Shown: positions 8,896-17,171 of the stretch, one piece after another
Numbering within the stretch: position 1 is the stretch's first letter
Layout: each line of letters begins with the position of its first letter
Source: Anaerolineales bacterium
GTDB taxonomy: Bacteria; Chloroflexota; Anaerolineae; Anaerolineales; UBA6663
Assembly: GCA_020845955.1 (NCBI GenBank)
Contig: JADLEU010000224.1
Span: 1-56,917 of the forward strand
Length of the DNA: 56,917 nt
Direction of reading: 5' to 3'
Made by a program: the position numbers and the translations under genes
Notes under the pieces: model-generated
The model's input: only the letters and a program-made list of their open reading frames with translations
Databases searched by the model: none
Told to the model about the DNA's origin: nothing

Positions 8896-8923
8896 TTTAG
8901 GAATGCCTAAATACTATATTAGG
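8896..8923 (-). promoter_or_regulatory. operator-like inverted repeat TTTAGG-N4-CCTAAA
   Basis: Perfect 6-bp arms TTTAGG (8896-8901) and CCTAAA (8906-8911) with a 4-base centre, plus a third half-site TTAGG at 8919-8923. It overlaps the -10 box and transcription start of the gene at 8362-8880, the classic place for a repressor site. TTAGG/CCTAA half-sites are typical of DtxR/MntR/IdeR-family metalloregulators, so metal control is a reasonable inference. Confidence 0.5.
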
Positions 8924-8939
8924 TGGATTGGGGAGTCAA
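8911..8939 (-). promoter_or_regulatory. sigma-70-type promoter for the 8362-8880 gene
   Basis: On the minus strand: -35 TTGACT (8939-8934), 17-base spacer, -10 TAGTAT (8916-8911). The predicted start of transcription falls at about 8904, inside the inverted repeat described next, about 25 bases upstream of the ATG. The AT-rich sequence stands out from its GC-rich surroundings. Confidence 0.6.
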
Positions 8940-9022
8940 TCGGACTTAAGGCGGAGGGGGCGCGGGTGTGGACGGTTGTGTGTAGGTGGGTGTAGGGGTG
9001 GGGGGCGAGGCGGCGAGCCGCC

Positions 9023-9769
9023 CTAGAGCGGGGGCCAGGGGTAGTTGCGGCCGGGACCGGGCTCGGGGAACTTGCGGGTGCTGAGGAGTTTATCGGCGCG
9101 GCGGCGCAGGGCGGCGATCTCGTTAGCGGCCAGCAGGTCGCGGTAGGCTTCTAGCAGCCCGGTGTCGCTGTCGAGGCGCTGGCGGAAATCGGCCATGTCC
9201 TTGAGCAGCTCAGGAGGGATGGCCTGGCCGCCAAAGTCCCAGACCACCGTGCGCAGCTTGGGCTGGGCGTTGAAGCAGATGCCGTGGTCGATCAGCCATA
9301 GCTTGCCGCCGGTGTCGCGCAGGATGTGGCCGCCTTTGCGGTCGGCGTTGTTGACCAGCAGGTCGAAGAGGGCCACGCGCGGTAGTTCGGCCTTCTCGTC
9401 GTTGGAGAAGGTAAAGTAGTGGCAGTCGGGCTGAGCCTGGATGAAGTACTGCACCGAGCCGGCGCCGTGCGGTCCATCGGCGCGGTGGACGGTGGGCGGA
9501 ACGAAGTCCCAGCCGAGGGCCTCGCTGGTCAGGTAGGCGGCGACTTCGCGGTAGGCCAGGGTCTCTTCCGGGAAGTCCCACAAGGGCTGTTCGCCGCGCG
9601 TGGGCTTGTAGACGGCCAGGGTGCGCAGGTTGCCGCGGGTGAGCGTGGCCAGGAAGGTGTAATTTGAGCCGTGGGGCAGAAGCCCTTCGACCTCGAGTTT
9701 GCCTTCTTGGAGCAGGATCAGCAAGGTATCCAGGCTGACCGGGCGGGGGGGAGGCGTAGAAGCGGTCAT
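9023..9769 (-). CDS. SCO1664 family protein (PI3/4-kinase-like / HipA-like fold)
   Basis: 248 residues from the ATG at 9769. An open frame extends further upstream but overlaps the DUF3090 gene with low-quality sequence. The protein matches my memory of the SCO1664 family (TIGR03843): an N-terminal kinase-like lobe (LAVYKPTRGEQPLWDFPE), then LVNNADRKGGHILRD as catalytic loop and LWLIDHGICF as metal-binding DHG motif. The family's biochemical activity is not established, to my knowledge. It is the third gene of a minus-strand cassette after the phosphomutase and DUF3090 genes, 20 bases downstream of the latter. Confidence 0.85.
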   Translation of the reverse strand: MTASTPPPRPVSLDTLLILLQEGKLEVEGLLPHGSNYTFLATLTRGNLRTLAVYKPTRGEQPLWDFPEETLAYREVAAYLTSEALGWDFVPPTVHRADGPHGAGSVQYFIQAQPDCHYFTFSNDEKAELPRVALFDLLVNNADRKGGHILRDTGGKLWLIDHGICFNAQPKLRTVVWDFGGQAIPPELLKDMADFRQRLDSDTGLLEAYRDLLAANEIAALRRRADKLLSTRKFPEPGPGRNYPWPPL

Positions 9770-9789
9770 CGGCGCCGGGCCGGCCGAGG

Positions 9790-10317
9790 TCAGTGTTTGT
9801 GGCCGTTGCTGCGCGGGCAGAAGTGCCCTTCTGGATCGATGGGCTGGCCGCAGTTGCCGCACTTCGGGCGGCCTTGCTTGACCAGCTCCAACCCATAGGC
9901 GCCCAGCGCGCGCATCTGGGCGCGGGTGGCAAAGAAGCGGGCGGTATGCGACTCCTCTGCCGGGCGGCCTTCGGTCACGATCTCCTGGGCCACCAGCACC
10001 AGCATGTCGCGGTCCTGGTCGTAGCCCAGCCCAAGCTGCCCGACGCGAAAGGCGGGGTCCACCGGCACGGTCAGCGACATGTCGGCCGGGCTGTACTCGG
10101 CCGAGGCCGCGGGCAGGTCGGGGAACTTCTCGCGCAGCTCGGTTAGGAACTGCTCGATGCCCTGGGCCAGCGCTTCGACCTGCTGCTTCTCGACGATCAC
10201 GGTGATGGTGTCAGTCTCGCCGTGGGCCTGGAGGTAAAAGACGCGCTTGCCTGGCTGGCCGATGAAGCCGGTGGTGATGGTCCGGACTGGATTGAGCTCG
10301 AAGAGCGTGCCCGCCAT
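9790..10317 (-). CDS. DUF3090 family protein with C-terminal zinc ribbon
   Basis: 175 residues. It matches the DUF3090 / TIGR03847 family as I know it: N-terminal strand FELNPVRTITTGFIGQPG, a mid-region with LGLGYDQDRDMLVLVAQE, and a C-terminal half zinc ribbon with CGNCGQ and a further Cys/His cluster (HFCPRSNGHKH). Function unknown. It is translated just after the phosphomutase (26-base gap) and just before the SCO1664 protein, the conserved order for this cassette in Actinobacteria and Chloroflexi. Confidence 0.88.
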   Translation of the reverse strand: MAGTLFELNPVRTITTGFIGQPGKRVFYLQAHGETDTITVIVEKQQVEALAQGIEQFLTELREKFPDLPAASAEYSPADMSLTVPVDPAFRVGQLGLGYDQDRDMLVLVAQEIVTEGRPAEESHTARFFATRAQMRALGAYGLELVKQGRPKCGNCGQPIDPEGHFCPRSNGHKH

Positions 10318-10343
10318 TGGATCGATCCCCGTGGATAGCCAGT

Positions 10344-10955
10344 TCAGCGCGGCAGCGCCAGGGCGCCGGTGTCGTTCAATTTTACCAAACTCGGCTGGCC
10401 CTGGCCCAATCGGAGCACGCTGACCGAGCCGGTGCTGATCTGAATGCGCTGGAAGAGGTCGAGCGGCATGCCCAGGTAGTAGGCCACGGCCATCTTGATG
10501 GGGTCGGAGTGCGAGAAGACGGCGACCATCGCTTTGGGATAGGCGCGGGCGATCTCGTCGAGCGCGTCGACGACGCGCAGTTGGGCGCCGCGCATGGTCT
10601 CGCCTTGGGGGAACTGCATGACCGATGGCAGGCCCTGGACCACGCGCCAGAGCTTCGTGCGCGCCAGGCGCTTCAGGCTCTTGCCGGTCCAGTCGCCATA
10701 GCGCACTTCGCCCAGCGCGGGGCGGATCTCCACCGGCAGCCCCAGCGCCGCGGCCAGCGGCGCGGCGGTCTCTTGCGCGCGTTCGAGCGGGCTGGAGTAA
10801 AGACGCTTGATGGGCGCGCCCTTCAGGCGCTCGATCAGGGACTGCGCCTGTTTCTGTCCGGCTTCGTTCAGTCTGACGCCTGGGGTCCAGCCGGCCAGCT
10901 TGCCCGTGCGCGTGTACTCGTTTTCACCGTGACGAATGAGGAGAAGGGTAGCCAT
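10344..10955 (-). CDS. histidine phosphatase / phosphomutase, MSMEG_4193-like
   Basis: 203 residues from the ATG at 10955 (MATLLLIRHGEN). The catalytic RHG motif is at residues 8-10, the acid/base region in RLYSSPLERAQETA, a second core His in VVFSHSDPIK-like sequence (residues about 150-158). Domain content fits the histidine phosphatase (phosphoglycerate mutase) superfamily and the MSMEG_4193 subgroup (TIGR03848) that pairs with DUF3090 and SCO1664 proteins. First gene of the three-gene cassette. Substrate unknown. Confidence 0.85.
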   Translation of the reverse strand: MATLLLIRHGENEYTRTGKLAGWTPGVRLNEAGQKQAQSLIERLKGAPIKRLYSSPLERAQETAAPLAAALGLPVEIRPALGEVRYGDWTGKSLKRLARTKLWRVVQGLPSVMQFPQGETMRGAQLRVVDALDEIARAYPKAMVAVFSHSDPIKMAVAYYLGMPLDLFQRIQISTGSVSVLRLGQGQPSLVKLNDTGALALPR

Positions 10956-11170
10956 GGCGCGAATCAGTGTACCACGGGTGGGGATTGCGGCCATGCTGCT
11001 GTGGCCGCTCGGGAGTGTGGCCGCACAGGAGGCGGCCATGACGGCGGCCGGGATGGCGCGACGGCCGGGCCGCGGCCGGGCTGCCGGGCGCCGGTGGTGG
11101 CTGGCGCTGACGCTGGCCCGGGGTCGACATCGCCAGCCGGCAATAGCCCGTGGGCGCTAGGGCGCGGCGC

Positions 11171-11199
11171 TTGACTAGAACGCCTGTTCTTGATAGAGT
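11171..11199 (+). promoter_or_regulatory. promoter with embedded LexA-like box
   Basis: -35 TTGACT (11171-11176), 17-base spacer, -10 TAGAGT (11194-11199). The spacer holds a perfect dyad AGAAC-GCCT-GTTCT (11177-11190), whose GAAC-N4-GTTC core is the LexA/DinR box of Gram-positive-type SOS systems. Outer arms TTGACT / AGTCAA extend the dyad to 11171-11202. A repressor here would block RNA polymerase. The rest of 10956-11279, between the phosphomutase and DinB-like genes, shows no gene I can support. Confidence 0.6.
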
Positions 11200-11279
11200 C
11201 AAGGGCATCAGCACAAGCTGAGTGTGCGGCGCTGGTTCCATCTGAAGCTTTCGTCGCCCGTGAAGTGATTAGAGGGCTT

Positions 11280-11798
11280 ATGTTTGTTGAGAAGCGGGAA
11301 CTGGTTGCGATGCATGCCGGTGAGCTCGACGCCTGGGAACGCCTGTTGGCCAGCCTGAGCGCCGCGCAGATCACGAGCCCGCTGCTGCCCGATGGCCTGG
11401 CGGTCAAAGATATCGTGGCGCACCTGGGCGCCTGGCAGGCGCGGACCGTCGCCCGGCTAGAGGCGGCGGCGCAGGGGCACGCGCCGCGGTTTCCCCAATG
11501 GCCGGTGGCGCTGGACGAGGCGGAATCGCCCGAGACGGTTGACCGGGCCAATGCGTGGATCTTCGAAGCGAATGGCCGGCGGTCGTGGGCAGACGTCTAC
11601 CAGGAATGGCGGCAGGGGTTCCGGCGCTTTCTCGAGCTGCTGAGGGCGGCGCCGGAACCCGATCTGCGTCCGGGCGGAACGCTGGCCTGGCTGGCCGAAT
11701 ACCAGCCTCTGGAGGGCTATCCTGGCTTCCTCGACTACCACCACGCCGAACACCGCGCCAAGCTCGAAGCCTGGCTGAGAAGCCAGGCCGCTCCGTGA
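11280..11798 (+). CDS. DinB-like four-helix-bundle protein (ClbS/DfsB type)
   Basis: 172 residues from the ATG at 11280, which follows AGAGGG at Shine-Dalgarno distance. An N-terminal helix (FVEKRELVAMHAGELDAWERLL), the segment KDIVAHLGAWQARTV with the typical 'D---H---W' pattern, and a C-terminal DYHHAEHRAKLEAWL motif match DinB/DfsB-type metal-binding bundles. These act as thiol-dependent transferases or as self-resistance proteins. The promoter has a LexA-like box, so DNA-damage induction is plausible. The substrate is unknown. Confidence 0.7.
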   Translation: MFVEKRELVAMHAGELDAWERLLASLSAAQITSPLLPDGLAVKDIVAHLGAWQARTVARLEAAAQGHAPRFPQWPVALDEAESPETVDRANAWIFEANGRRSWADVYQEWRQGFRRFLELLRAAPEPDLRPGGTLAWLAEYQPLEGYPGFLDYHHAEHRAKLEAWLRSQAAP

Positions 11799-11993
11799 GC
11801 GGCTGGCCAGGCGGAGCATCGACCTGGCAGCGGCGCGCCGCTTCGTCCTGGGCAAGCAGGGCTCGTGGCCGCTCGCCCGCGCGCGGGCTTCGTTTTTCCG
11901 CCGCCTGGCGCTTCGCCGGGCCAAGGCGATGCGAGAGCTGCTGCCGCGCCGCCACGCGGCGGGCATACGCTGATCAGGAAGGGAGTGAACGCC

Positions 11994-12398
11994 ATGACGC
12001 GGGCCAGGTCGACGTTTGAGGTCACACGCTGGGACGAGAAGCCGTACCAGGAGGGCGAGGGCGGGTTCAAGCTGACGCGCGCCAGCGTGAGCAAGACGTT
12101 CCAGGGCGACCTGGAGGGCCAGAGCACCGTGGAGTACCTGATGGTCTACCCCGGCGAGGGGCGCGGGGCCACACACTTCGTGGGGTTGGAGCGCGTGGAA
12201 GGCAAGCTGGGCGGCCGGCCGGGGTCCTTTGTGCTGCAGCACACCGGTACCGACGACGGCCACACGGCTGCCAGCCGATACTTTGTGGTGCCGGGTTCGG
12301 GCACTGGCGAACTGCAGGGTCTGCGGGGCGAAGGGGGCGGAGCGATTTCGCGCACCGACACGGCCTTTGCCTTTGAGCTCGATTACGTGCTAAGCTAG
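11994..12398 (+). CDS. DUF3224 family protein
   Basis: 134 residues from the ATG at 11994, preceded by GGAAGGGAG. The protein is a small beta-rich fold: FEVTRWDEKPYQEGEGGFKLT at the start, STVEYLMVY, FVGLERVEGKLGGRPGSFVLQH, and VVPGSGTGELQGLRGEG, which are signature stretches of DUF3224 (allene-oxide-cyclase-like barrel). Role unknown; family members are often found beside stress or resistance genes. The 195 bases between this gene and the DinB-like gene contain no supported feature. Confidence 0.85.
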   Translation: MTRARSTFEVTRWDEKPYQEGEGGFKLTRASVSKTFQGDLEGQSTVEYLMVYPGEGRGATHFVGLERVEGKLGGRPGSFVLQHTGTDDGHTAASRYFVVPGSGTGELQGLRGEGGGAISRTDTAFAFELDYVLS

Positions 12399-12510
12399 AA
12401 CTGAGCCGCGAGCGGCGACTGGAGCACGGCAGCAGGCTCCGCGGCCATGATCCACAAGGGGGCTGCCTCCAGGCCACCGCCAGGGGTGGCGCGCGTCCAG
12501 GAGCCAAGCC

Positions 12511-14490
12511 ATGCTGCCTCGCGTGTTGGCTGCGGTTGCCTTGTTTGGATCAGCGCTAACGGCTGGGGCGGGCGCCGGGCCGCCGCGGACCACGCCGGCG
12601 GTCCCCAAGATCGACGCGCCACGGATCCCGGCCGGGTCGGCCGGCCTGGATTTCTTGGCCGAAGTGGAGCCCAACGATACACCTGGCCAGGCCGCGATCC
12701 TGCCCGGCGCCGGCGCGGCCGCGTTGGGCAACCTCTATCCGGCTGGGGACGTGGACTACTACGCCTTCACGGCCGGGGCGGGCGACCGGCTGTACGCGGC
12801 CGTGATGACGAGCTTCTCGGCCAGCGGCAACGCCGACGCCACGCTGCAGGTGATCGCCGCCGATGGCGCCACCGTGCTGGAGACCGATCTGGACGACGGC
12901 GCCTTTCGCGCCAACGCGCCCAGCCTAGCCGGCACACCGCTGGCCGAGGCCGGCACATACTATCTGCGGGTGGCCGGCTCGGCAACCAACACCATCCGGC
13001 CGTATCACCTGCACGTGCGCGTGCAGAGCGGCAGCCCCGCCGCCGAACTGGAGCCCAACGACAGCCTGGCCGCCGCGCCGCCGCTCCCGGCCTCGGGCTG
13101 GGTTGCGGGCAGCACCGCCAGCACGGCCGACAGCGATTGGTACTCGCTGGCGCTGCAAGCGGGTGACACGCTCTTTGCCAGCCTGGATCTGGACCCCGAG
13201 CGCGACAACCAGCAGTGGAACGGCCAGCTCGGCCTGGGCCTGTTCGGCAACTACGTCCTGATCGCCAACGACACCAGTACCGGCGGCTTCAGCAACCCCT
13301 TGTCGGAAGCGCACTTCATTACCGTCCGCCAGGCGGGAACCTACTATGTGCAGGTCAGCGCGCCGCCGGCCGGCGTCACCTCCGGCACTTATCACCTCAG
13401 CGTCAGCGTTCAGCCGCGGGCGGCGCCGGCCGCCCTCTGCACGACCTATCCCAGCACGGCCGCGCCGCAAGTCATCCCGACCGGGCCGGGGCAGATCAGC
13501 GCGACGCTGGCGATCCCCGACGACACCCGCATTGCCGACCTGGACGTGAGCCTGTCGCTGACGCATACGCGCATGGCCGATCTGGATGTCACGTTGACTT
13601 CTCCGGCGGGCAACGAGATCGGCCTGTTCACCGATGCCGGCAACTCGGTCACGGGGTCGCCCAACGTGACGCTGGACCTGGTGTTGGACGACGAAGCCGC
13701 GCTGCCGCTAGACGCGTTCGAAGTGCTTGACGGCTTGCGCGCGCAGCCCAAGTCCAGCTTCCGGTTGGACTGGTTCGACGGCGAGGCAGCCACTGGCGCC
13801 TGGACGCTCACCCTGCGAGATGACTCTGCCGGCGACGGCGGCCGCTTGCTGAGCTGGGCGCTGACGGTGTGCGCCGCGCCCCTGCCGCCGGTCTGCCCGG
13901 CGGGCACGGAGCCGCTCGTGCTGCTGGCCGCCGACTTCGAGTCCGGGGCGACCGGCTTTACCCACTCGGGCAGCGCGGACGAGTGGGAGTTGGGGCTGCC
14001 GAGCTACGCGCCGCTGACCCGCTGCAACAGCGGCGCCCACTGCTGGGTGACCGACCTGGACAACACGTATGAACCCGGCAGCAGCCAGGACTTGTATTCA
14101 CCCAGCCTGGCGCTGGACGGCGCCATGAGCGCCGCCCGGGTGAGCTGGGCGCAGCAGTATCAATTGGAGAATGCGGCCTTCGATCACAGCTACGCGGCCG
14201 TGCAGCCGGCCGGCGGGGGCGCGGCGCGCCGGCTGTGGGAGTGGCTGGGACCGAACATGAACGTGACGGTGGGCAGCCCGCCCGTGACGGTGCCCGAGAG
14301 CGCCGGCTGGGGTGTGCACACGGCCGACCTCAGCGGCTACCTGGGGCAGACGATCGCGCTGCGCTTTCACCTGGAGAGCGACACGATCGCACAGTTCGCC
14401 GGGCTGGCCATCGACGACGTGCGCGTGACCGCCTGCCTGAAAAATGTGTTCCCACTGTACGTGCCATGGGTGGCGACCGGCGGCCTTTGA
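12511..14490 (+). CDS. secreted multi-domain protein: PPC x2, P/Homo-B, MAM-like
   Basis: 659 residues with Shine-Dalgarno AGGAG (12499-12503). Signal peptide about 1-22 (LAAVALFGSALTAGAGA). Two bacterial pre-peptidase (PPC) domains (about 48-165 and 175-295), each opening with a VEPNDT/LEPNDS motif. Then a P/Homo-B domain (about 310-455, with the typical TRIADLDVSLSLTHTRMADL and GAWTLTLRDD). Last, an immune-inhibitor-A/MAM-like sandwich (about 470-645). No protease catalytic domain is present, although these modules usually accompany one. The C-terminus (PLYVPW) resembles the short hydrophobic tail common in Chloroflexi exported proteins. Probably an extracellular binding or adhesion protein. 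Confidence 0.85.
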   Translation: MLPRVLAAVALFGSALTAGAGAGPPRTTPAVPKIDAPRIPAGSAGLDFLAEVEPNDTPGQAAILPGAGAAALGNLYPAGDVDYYAFTAGAGDRLYAAVMTSFSASGNADATLQVIAADGATVLETDLDDGAFRANAPSLAGTPLAEAGTYYLRVAGSATNTIRPYHLHVRVQSGSPAAELEPNDSLAAAPPLPASGWVAGSTASTADSDWYSLALQAGDTLFASLDLDPERDNQQWNGQLGLGLFGNYVLIANDTSTGGFSNPLSEAHFITVRQAGTYYVQVSAPPAGVTSGTYHLSVSVQPRAAPAALCTTYPSTAAPQVIPTGPGQISATLAIPDDTRIADLDVSLSLTHTRMADLDVTLTSPAGNEIGLFTDAGNSVTGSPNVTLDLVLDDEAALPLDAFEVLDGLRAQPKSSFRLDWFDGEAATGAWTLTLRDDSAGDGGRLLSWALTVCAAPLPPVCPAGTEPLVLLAADFESGATGFTHSGSADEWELGLPSYAPLTRCNSGAHCWVTDLDNTYEPGSSQDLYSPSLALDGAMSAARVSWAQQYQLENAAFDHSYAAVQPAGGGAARRLWEWLGPNMNVTVGSPPVTVPESAGWGVHTADLSGYLGQTIALRFHLESDTIAQFAGLAIDDVRVTACLKNVFPLYVPWVATGGL

Positions 14491-14808
14491 ATCCAGGCCC
14501 TGATGAACAATGACGAACGCCTCTGGCCATGGCGGCGACGTGCCCGCGGGCCTGTGGCGGAGGCGCGCCGCGGACCGGCCCCCGCGAGCGCAGGGGATTG
14601 CAGCCGCCACGGAGCTCGCGGGCGTTGGCGGCCTTGAAGGCCACAGCCCGTTCGGGCTTCTCGCCTTTCGCGAAGCGTGCCGGGCGGTTTCGCGCCCGGC
14701 GGCGTCCATGCCCGCGTGCCGGATCGCGCGGGCAATGCGCTCCCACGCTGATGGCGGGGGTTGGCGTTCGCCGGATCGGGCGCGGCGATCGTCGAATAGG
14801 AGGTCGGG
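14491..14808. other. 318-base stretch without a supported gene
   Basis: Very GC-rich (GCG/CGC-rich), with open frames on both strands but none with family-like sequence or ribosome binding site, until the AGGAGGT at 14798-14804 that serves the next entry. I see no hairpin followed by a T-run after the secreted-protein gene. Confidence 0.4.
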
Positions 14809-15291
14809 ATGGGTACGCGAAAAACGCAATTGCCTGTGGCGTCTCCAAGGGCGGTCCAGTTGCGACGACCCTCTGAGCAGCCATCCGGTGTGGTGCTGGA
14901 GCTGTTGGGCGCCGCTTACGATGCCAAAAGATTGCTACGCGCGATCAAGCGGTTCCAGCGCGACTCGTTGGCGGGCAAATACTACGCGCCGTTTATGCGC
15001 CGCCACCAAGGCGCAAAAGGCGCACCTTGCGGCCGTGATTGGGGGGCCGCAAGCGCCGACCCCGCTGGGCAAGTCTACGAAGCGTCCGCGAGGGCGCAAG
15101 TGATTGGCGTGGTTTCGGCGCCGTGGGTAAAGTTCGTGCCTGCCGTTCGTGTCGACTGGCCGGCAACTGAAAGGTCGTCAATTGGAAACGACGACTGGGG
15201 CCTGCTTTGCCGTGATACGGGTCGCGGACACTTACGTGACGATCCGGCGGCAGCGCGGCTTCCGGAATTGCGCGCTGTCGATACCGGGTGA
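14809..15291 (+). pseudogene. degenerate small gene, strong Shine-Dalgarno
   Basis: An ATG at 14809 follows a strong AGGAGGT (14798-14804). The first 65 codons look protein-like: VVLELLGAAYDAKRLL, then AIKRFQRDSLAGKYYAPF. The latter resembles the start of an uncharacterised family in which an 'RFQRDALAGKYYAPF' motif leads into a helical domain. After about 15000 the sequence turns into Arg/Gly/Ala-rich text. Another frame near 15180-15290 (FAVIRVADTYVTI) also looks protein-like, suggesting a frameshift or a chimera of fragments. I treat it as a broken gene; a short intact protein is the alternative. Confidence 0.35.
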
Positions 15292-15395
15292 ATTGGAGCG
15301 TGGCGTGGCCGTGTACGCCGGCGCGCCAACCTTGCTCGCAATCCTACGCTGGCCGCGCTATCCGCGGTTTGGCGAGCAGTCAATCGGCACGGCCA

Positions 15396-17171
15396 CTAAC
15401 CGCGCCAACCGTCCGCCGACTGCCTGTCGTCGTCCTCTGGCTCAACTTCTTCGTCCCGCTCGTCTGGCAGGTCGTACAACAGGTCGAGCAAGCGTTCGCT
15501 CAATTCCGCCGCTTCATCTTCACGTCCCTCGCGTTTGGCTGCTTCGAGATCGGTTACCAGCTGGCTCAAACCCGCCACCTCCTCCCGCTGTTCCTGCAAG
15601 ACCTGACGGGCGCGCGCCAGCAGCGGATCGTTGTCTGCTTTTGCTGCGACAACCACGCCCTCCAGTTGGGCCACGTGACGGATCGAGGCTTCTTTCGCGC
15701 TCGGGCTGAGGCGCGTGTGCGCCGCCCGCAGGGTCACCTGCCGCGTCGCGCCGCTGCCGCGGTCTACCGCCGCGACGTGCAGGATGCCGTTCAGGTCCAA
15801 ATCAAACTCCACCGTGATGCGCGGCGGCTCTCCGCGGCTTTCTGGCGCCAATCCCTCGAAGAGAAATTCGCCCAGCAGCGTATTGTGCGAGGCGATGGGC
15901 GCCTCCCCTTGGTAGACTTTCACGTTGATGGCCGTCTGGTCTGGGAACAGGGCGGAGAAGACCTGGGCGCGGCGCGTCGGCAGGGTCGTATTGCGTTGGA
16001 GGATAATGCCGTAGCGGTCAGGCACGATCTCGCCCAACTGCCACTCCGCCACCTCGATGCCGATTGAATGTGGGGTTACATCGACTAGGACCGTCTCGAT
16101 TGGCTCGCCGGCCAGGATGGCGGCTTGCACACCCGCCCCCAGCGCCACGGCCTCGTCGGGATTGATCTCGACCATCGGCTCCAGCCCGGTGTGTTCGGTG
16201 ACCATTTGCCACACCAGCGGGATGCGTGTCGAGCCGCCGACGAACAGGATTTTGGCGAGCTCGGAGGCTTGCAGCCCGGCGTCGCCGAGGGCCTGGTCGA
16301 ACGCCGTCAGCGTCTCGGCCAACCGGCCGGCGATCAACGCCTCAAAGGTGTGGCGCTCGATCTCCACGTCCAGGTGCAGCGGGCGATCGCCTTTCTCGAG
16401 CAGGTATTCCTCCCGCACACGGGCGAACGGCTGCGCCGAAAGCTCGATCTTGGCCTGAGCGGCCGCCCGGGTCAAGCGCGCTAGTGCCTTGCGGTCCTCG
16501 CGCGGGTCCAGGCCATGCTCGCCTTGGAACAACTCTGCCAGATGGTCCACCAGCAATTGGTCGAAGTCGTCGCCGCCCAAGTGCGTGTCGCCGTGCGAGG
16601 CGCGCACTTCCAAGACGCCCTGGTTGAGCTCGACAATCGAGACGTCGAACGTGCCGCCTCCCAGGTCGTAGACGGCGATGATCTGTTGCTCGTCCACGCG
16701 GTCGAGGCCGTAGGCCAGCGCGGCGGCGGTCGGCTCGTTGATGATGCGCTCGACTGTGAAACCGGCGATCTCGCCCGCTTCGCGGGTGGCCTGGCGGGCG
16801 CCGTCGGAGAAGTAGGCCGGCACGGTGATCACGGCCCGGTCCACCGCTTCGCCCAGGTTCGTCTCGGCGATGCGCTTCATCTCACGTAGAATGATGGCCG
16901 AGATTTCAGCCGGCGTGTATTCGCGGCCCAGTAGTGAGACTGTCTCGTCTGTGCCCATCTTGCGCTTGATCGAGCGAACGGTGCGCTCCGGGTAGAGCAC
17001 GTACTGGTTGCTGGCCGGCGTGCCGACCAGCAGCTGCCCGGCCGGGTTGAAGCCCACGACCGAAGGCACGATCCGCTCGTGGCCGTTGGGCAGGATAAGG
17101 GGCCGGCCCTCGCGCACCTGGCCGACCGCCGAGAAGGTCGTTCCTAGATCAATCCCGATAACTGCGGACAT
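15396..17171 (-). CDS. Hsp70 family chaperone (DnaK-like, short C-terminus)
   Basis: 591 residues. ATPase domain motifs: [12 protein letters not shown] (residues 5-16), [14 protein letters not shown] (about 168-181) and [12 protein letters not shown] (about 308-319). The substrate-binding beta domain follows (about 370-490, [17 protein letters not shown]) and then a shortened, acidic helical lid that ends [15 protein letters not shown]. It is shorter than canonical DnaK (about 610-640) and lacks the EEVD-like tail. It is the last gene of a TPR / J-like / GrpE-like / Hsp70 operon and directly abuts the GrpE-like stop, which suggests a dedicated chaperone machine rather than the housekeeping copy. 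Confidence 0.93.
   Translation of the reverse strand: MSAVIGIDLGTTFSAVGQVREGRPLILPNGHERIVPSVVGFNPAGQLLVGTPASNQYVLYPERTVRSIKRKMGTDETVSLLGREYTPAEISAIILREMKRIAETNLGEAVDRAVITVPAYFSDGARQATREAGEIAGFTVERIINEPTAAALAYGLDRVDEQQIIAVYDLGGGTFDVSIVELNQGVLEVRASHGDTHLGGDDFDQLLVDHLAELFQGEHGLDPREDRKALARLTRAAAQAKIELSAQPFARVREEYLLEKGDRPLHLDVEIERHTFEALIAGRLAETLTAFDQALGDAGLQASELAKILFVGGSTRIPLVWQMVTEHTGLEPMVEINPDEAVALGAGVQAAILAGEPIETVLVDVTPHSIGIEVAEWQLGEIVPDRYGIILQRNTTLPTRRAQVFSALFPDQTAINVKVYQGEAPIASHNTLLGEFLFEGLAPESRGEPPRITVEFDLDLNGILHVAAVDRGSGATRQVTLRAAHTRLSPSAKEASIRHVAQLEGVVVAAKADNDPLLARARQVLQEQREEVAGLSQLVTDLEAAKREGREDEAAELSERLLDLLYDLPDERDEEVEPEDDDRQSADGWRG

Noticed and set aside
10936-11160. 74-codon plus-strand frame upstream of the DinB-like gene
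   Set aside because: Overlaps the start of the phosphomutase and is Arg/Ala-rich after the first 20 codons; no Shine-Dalgarno.
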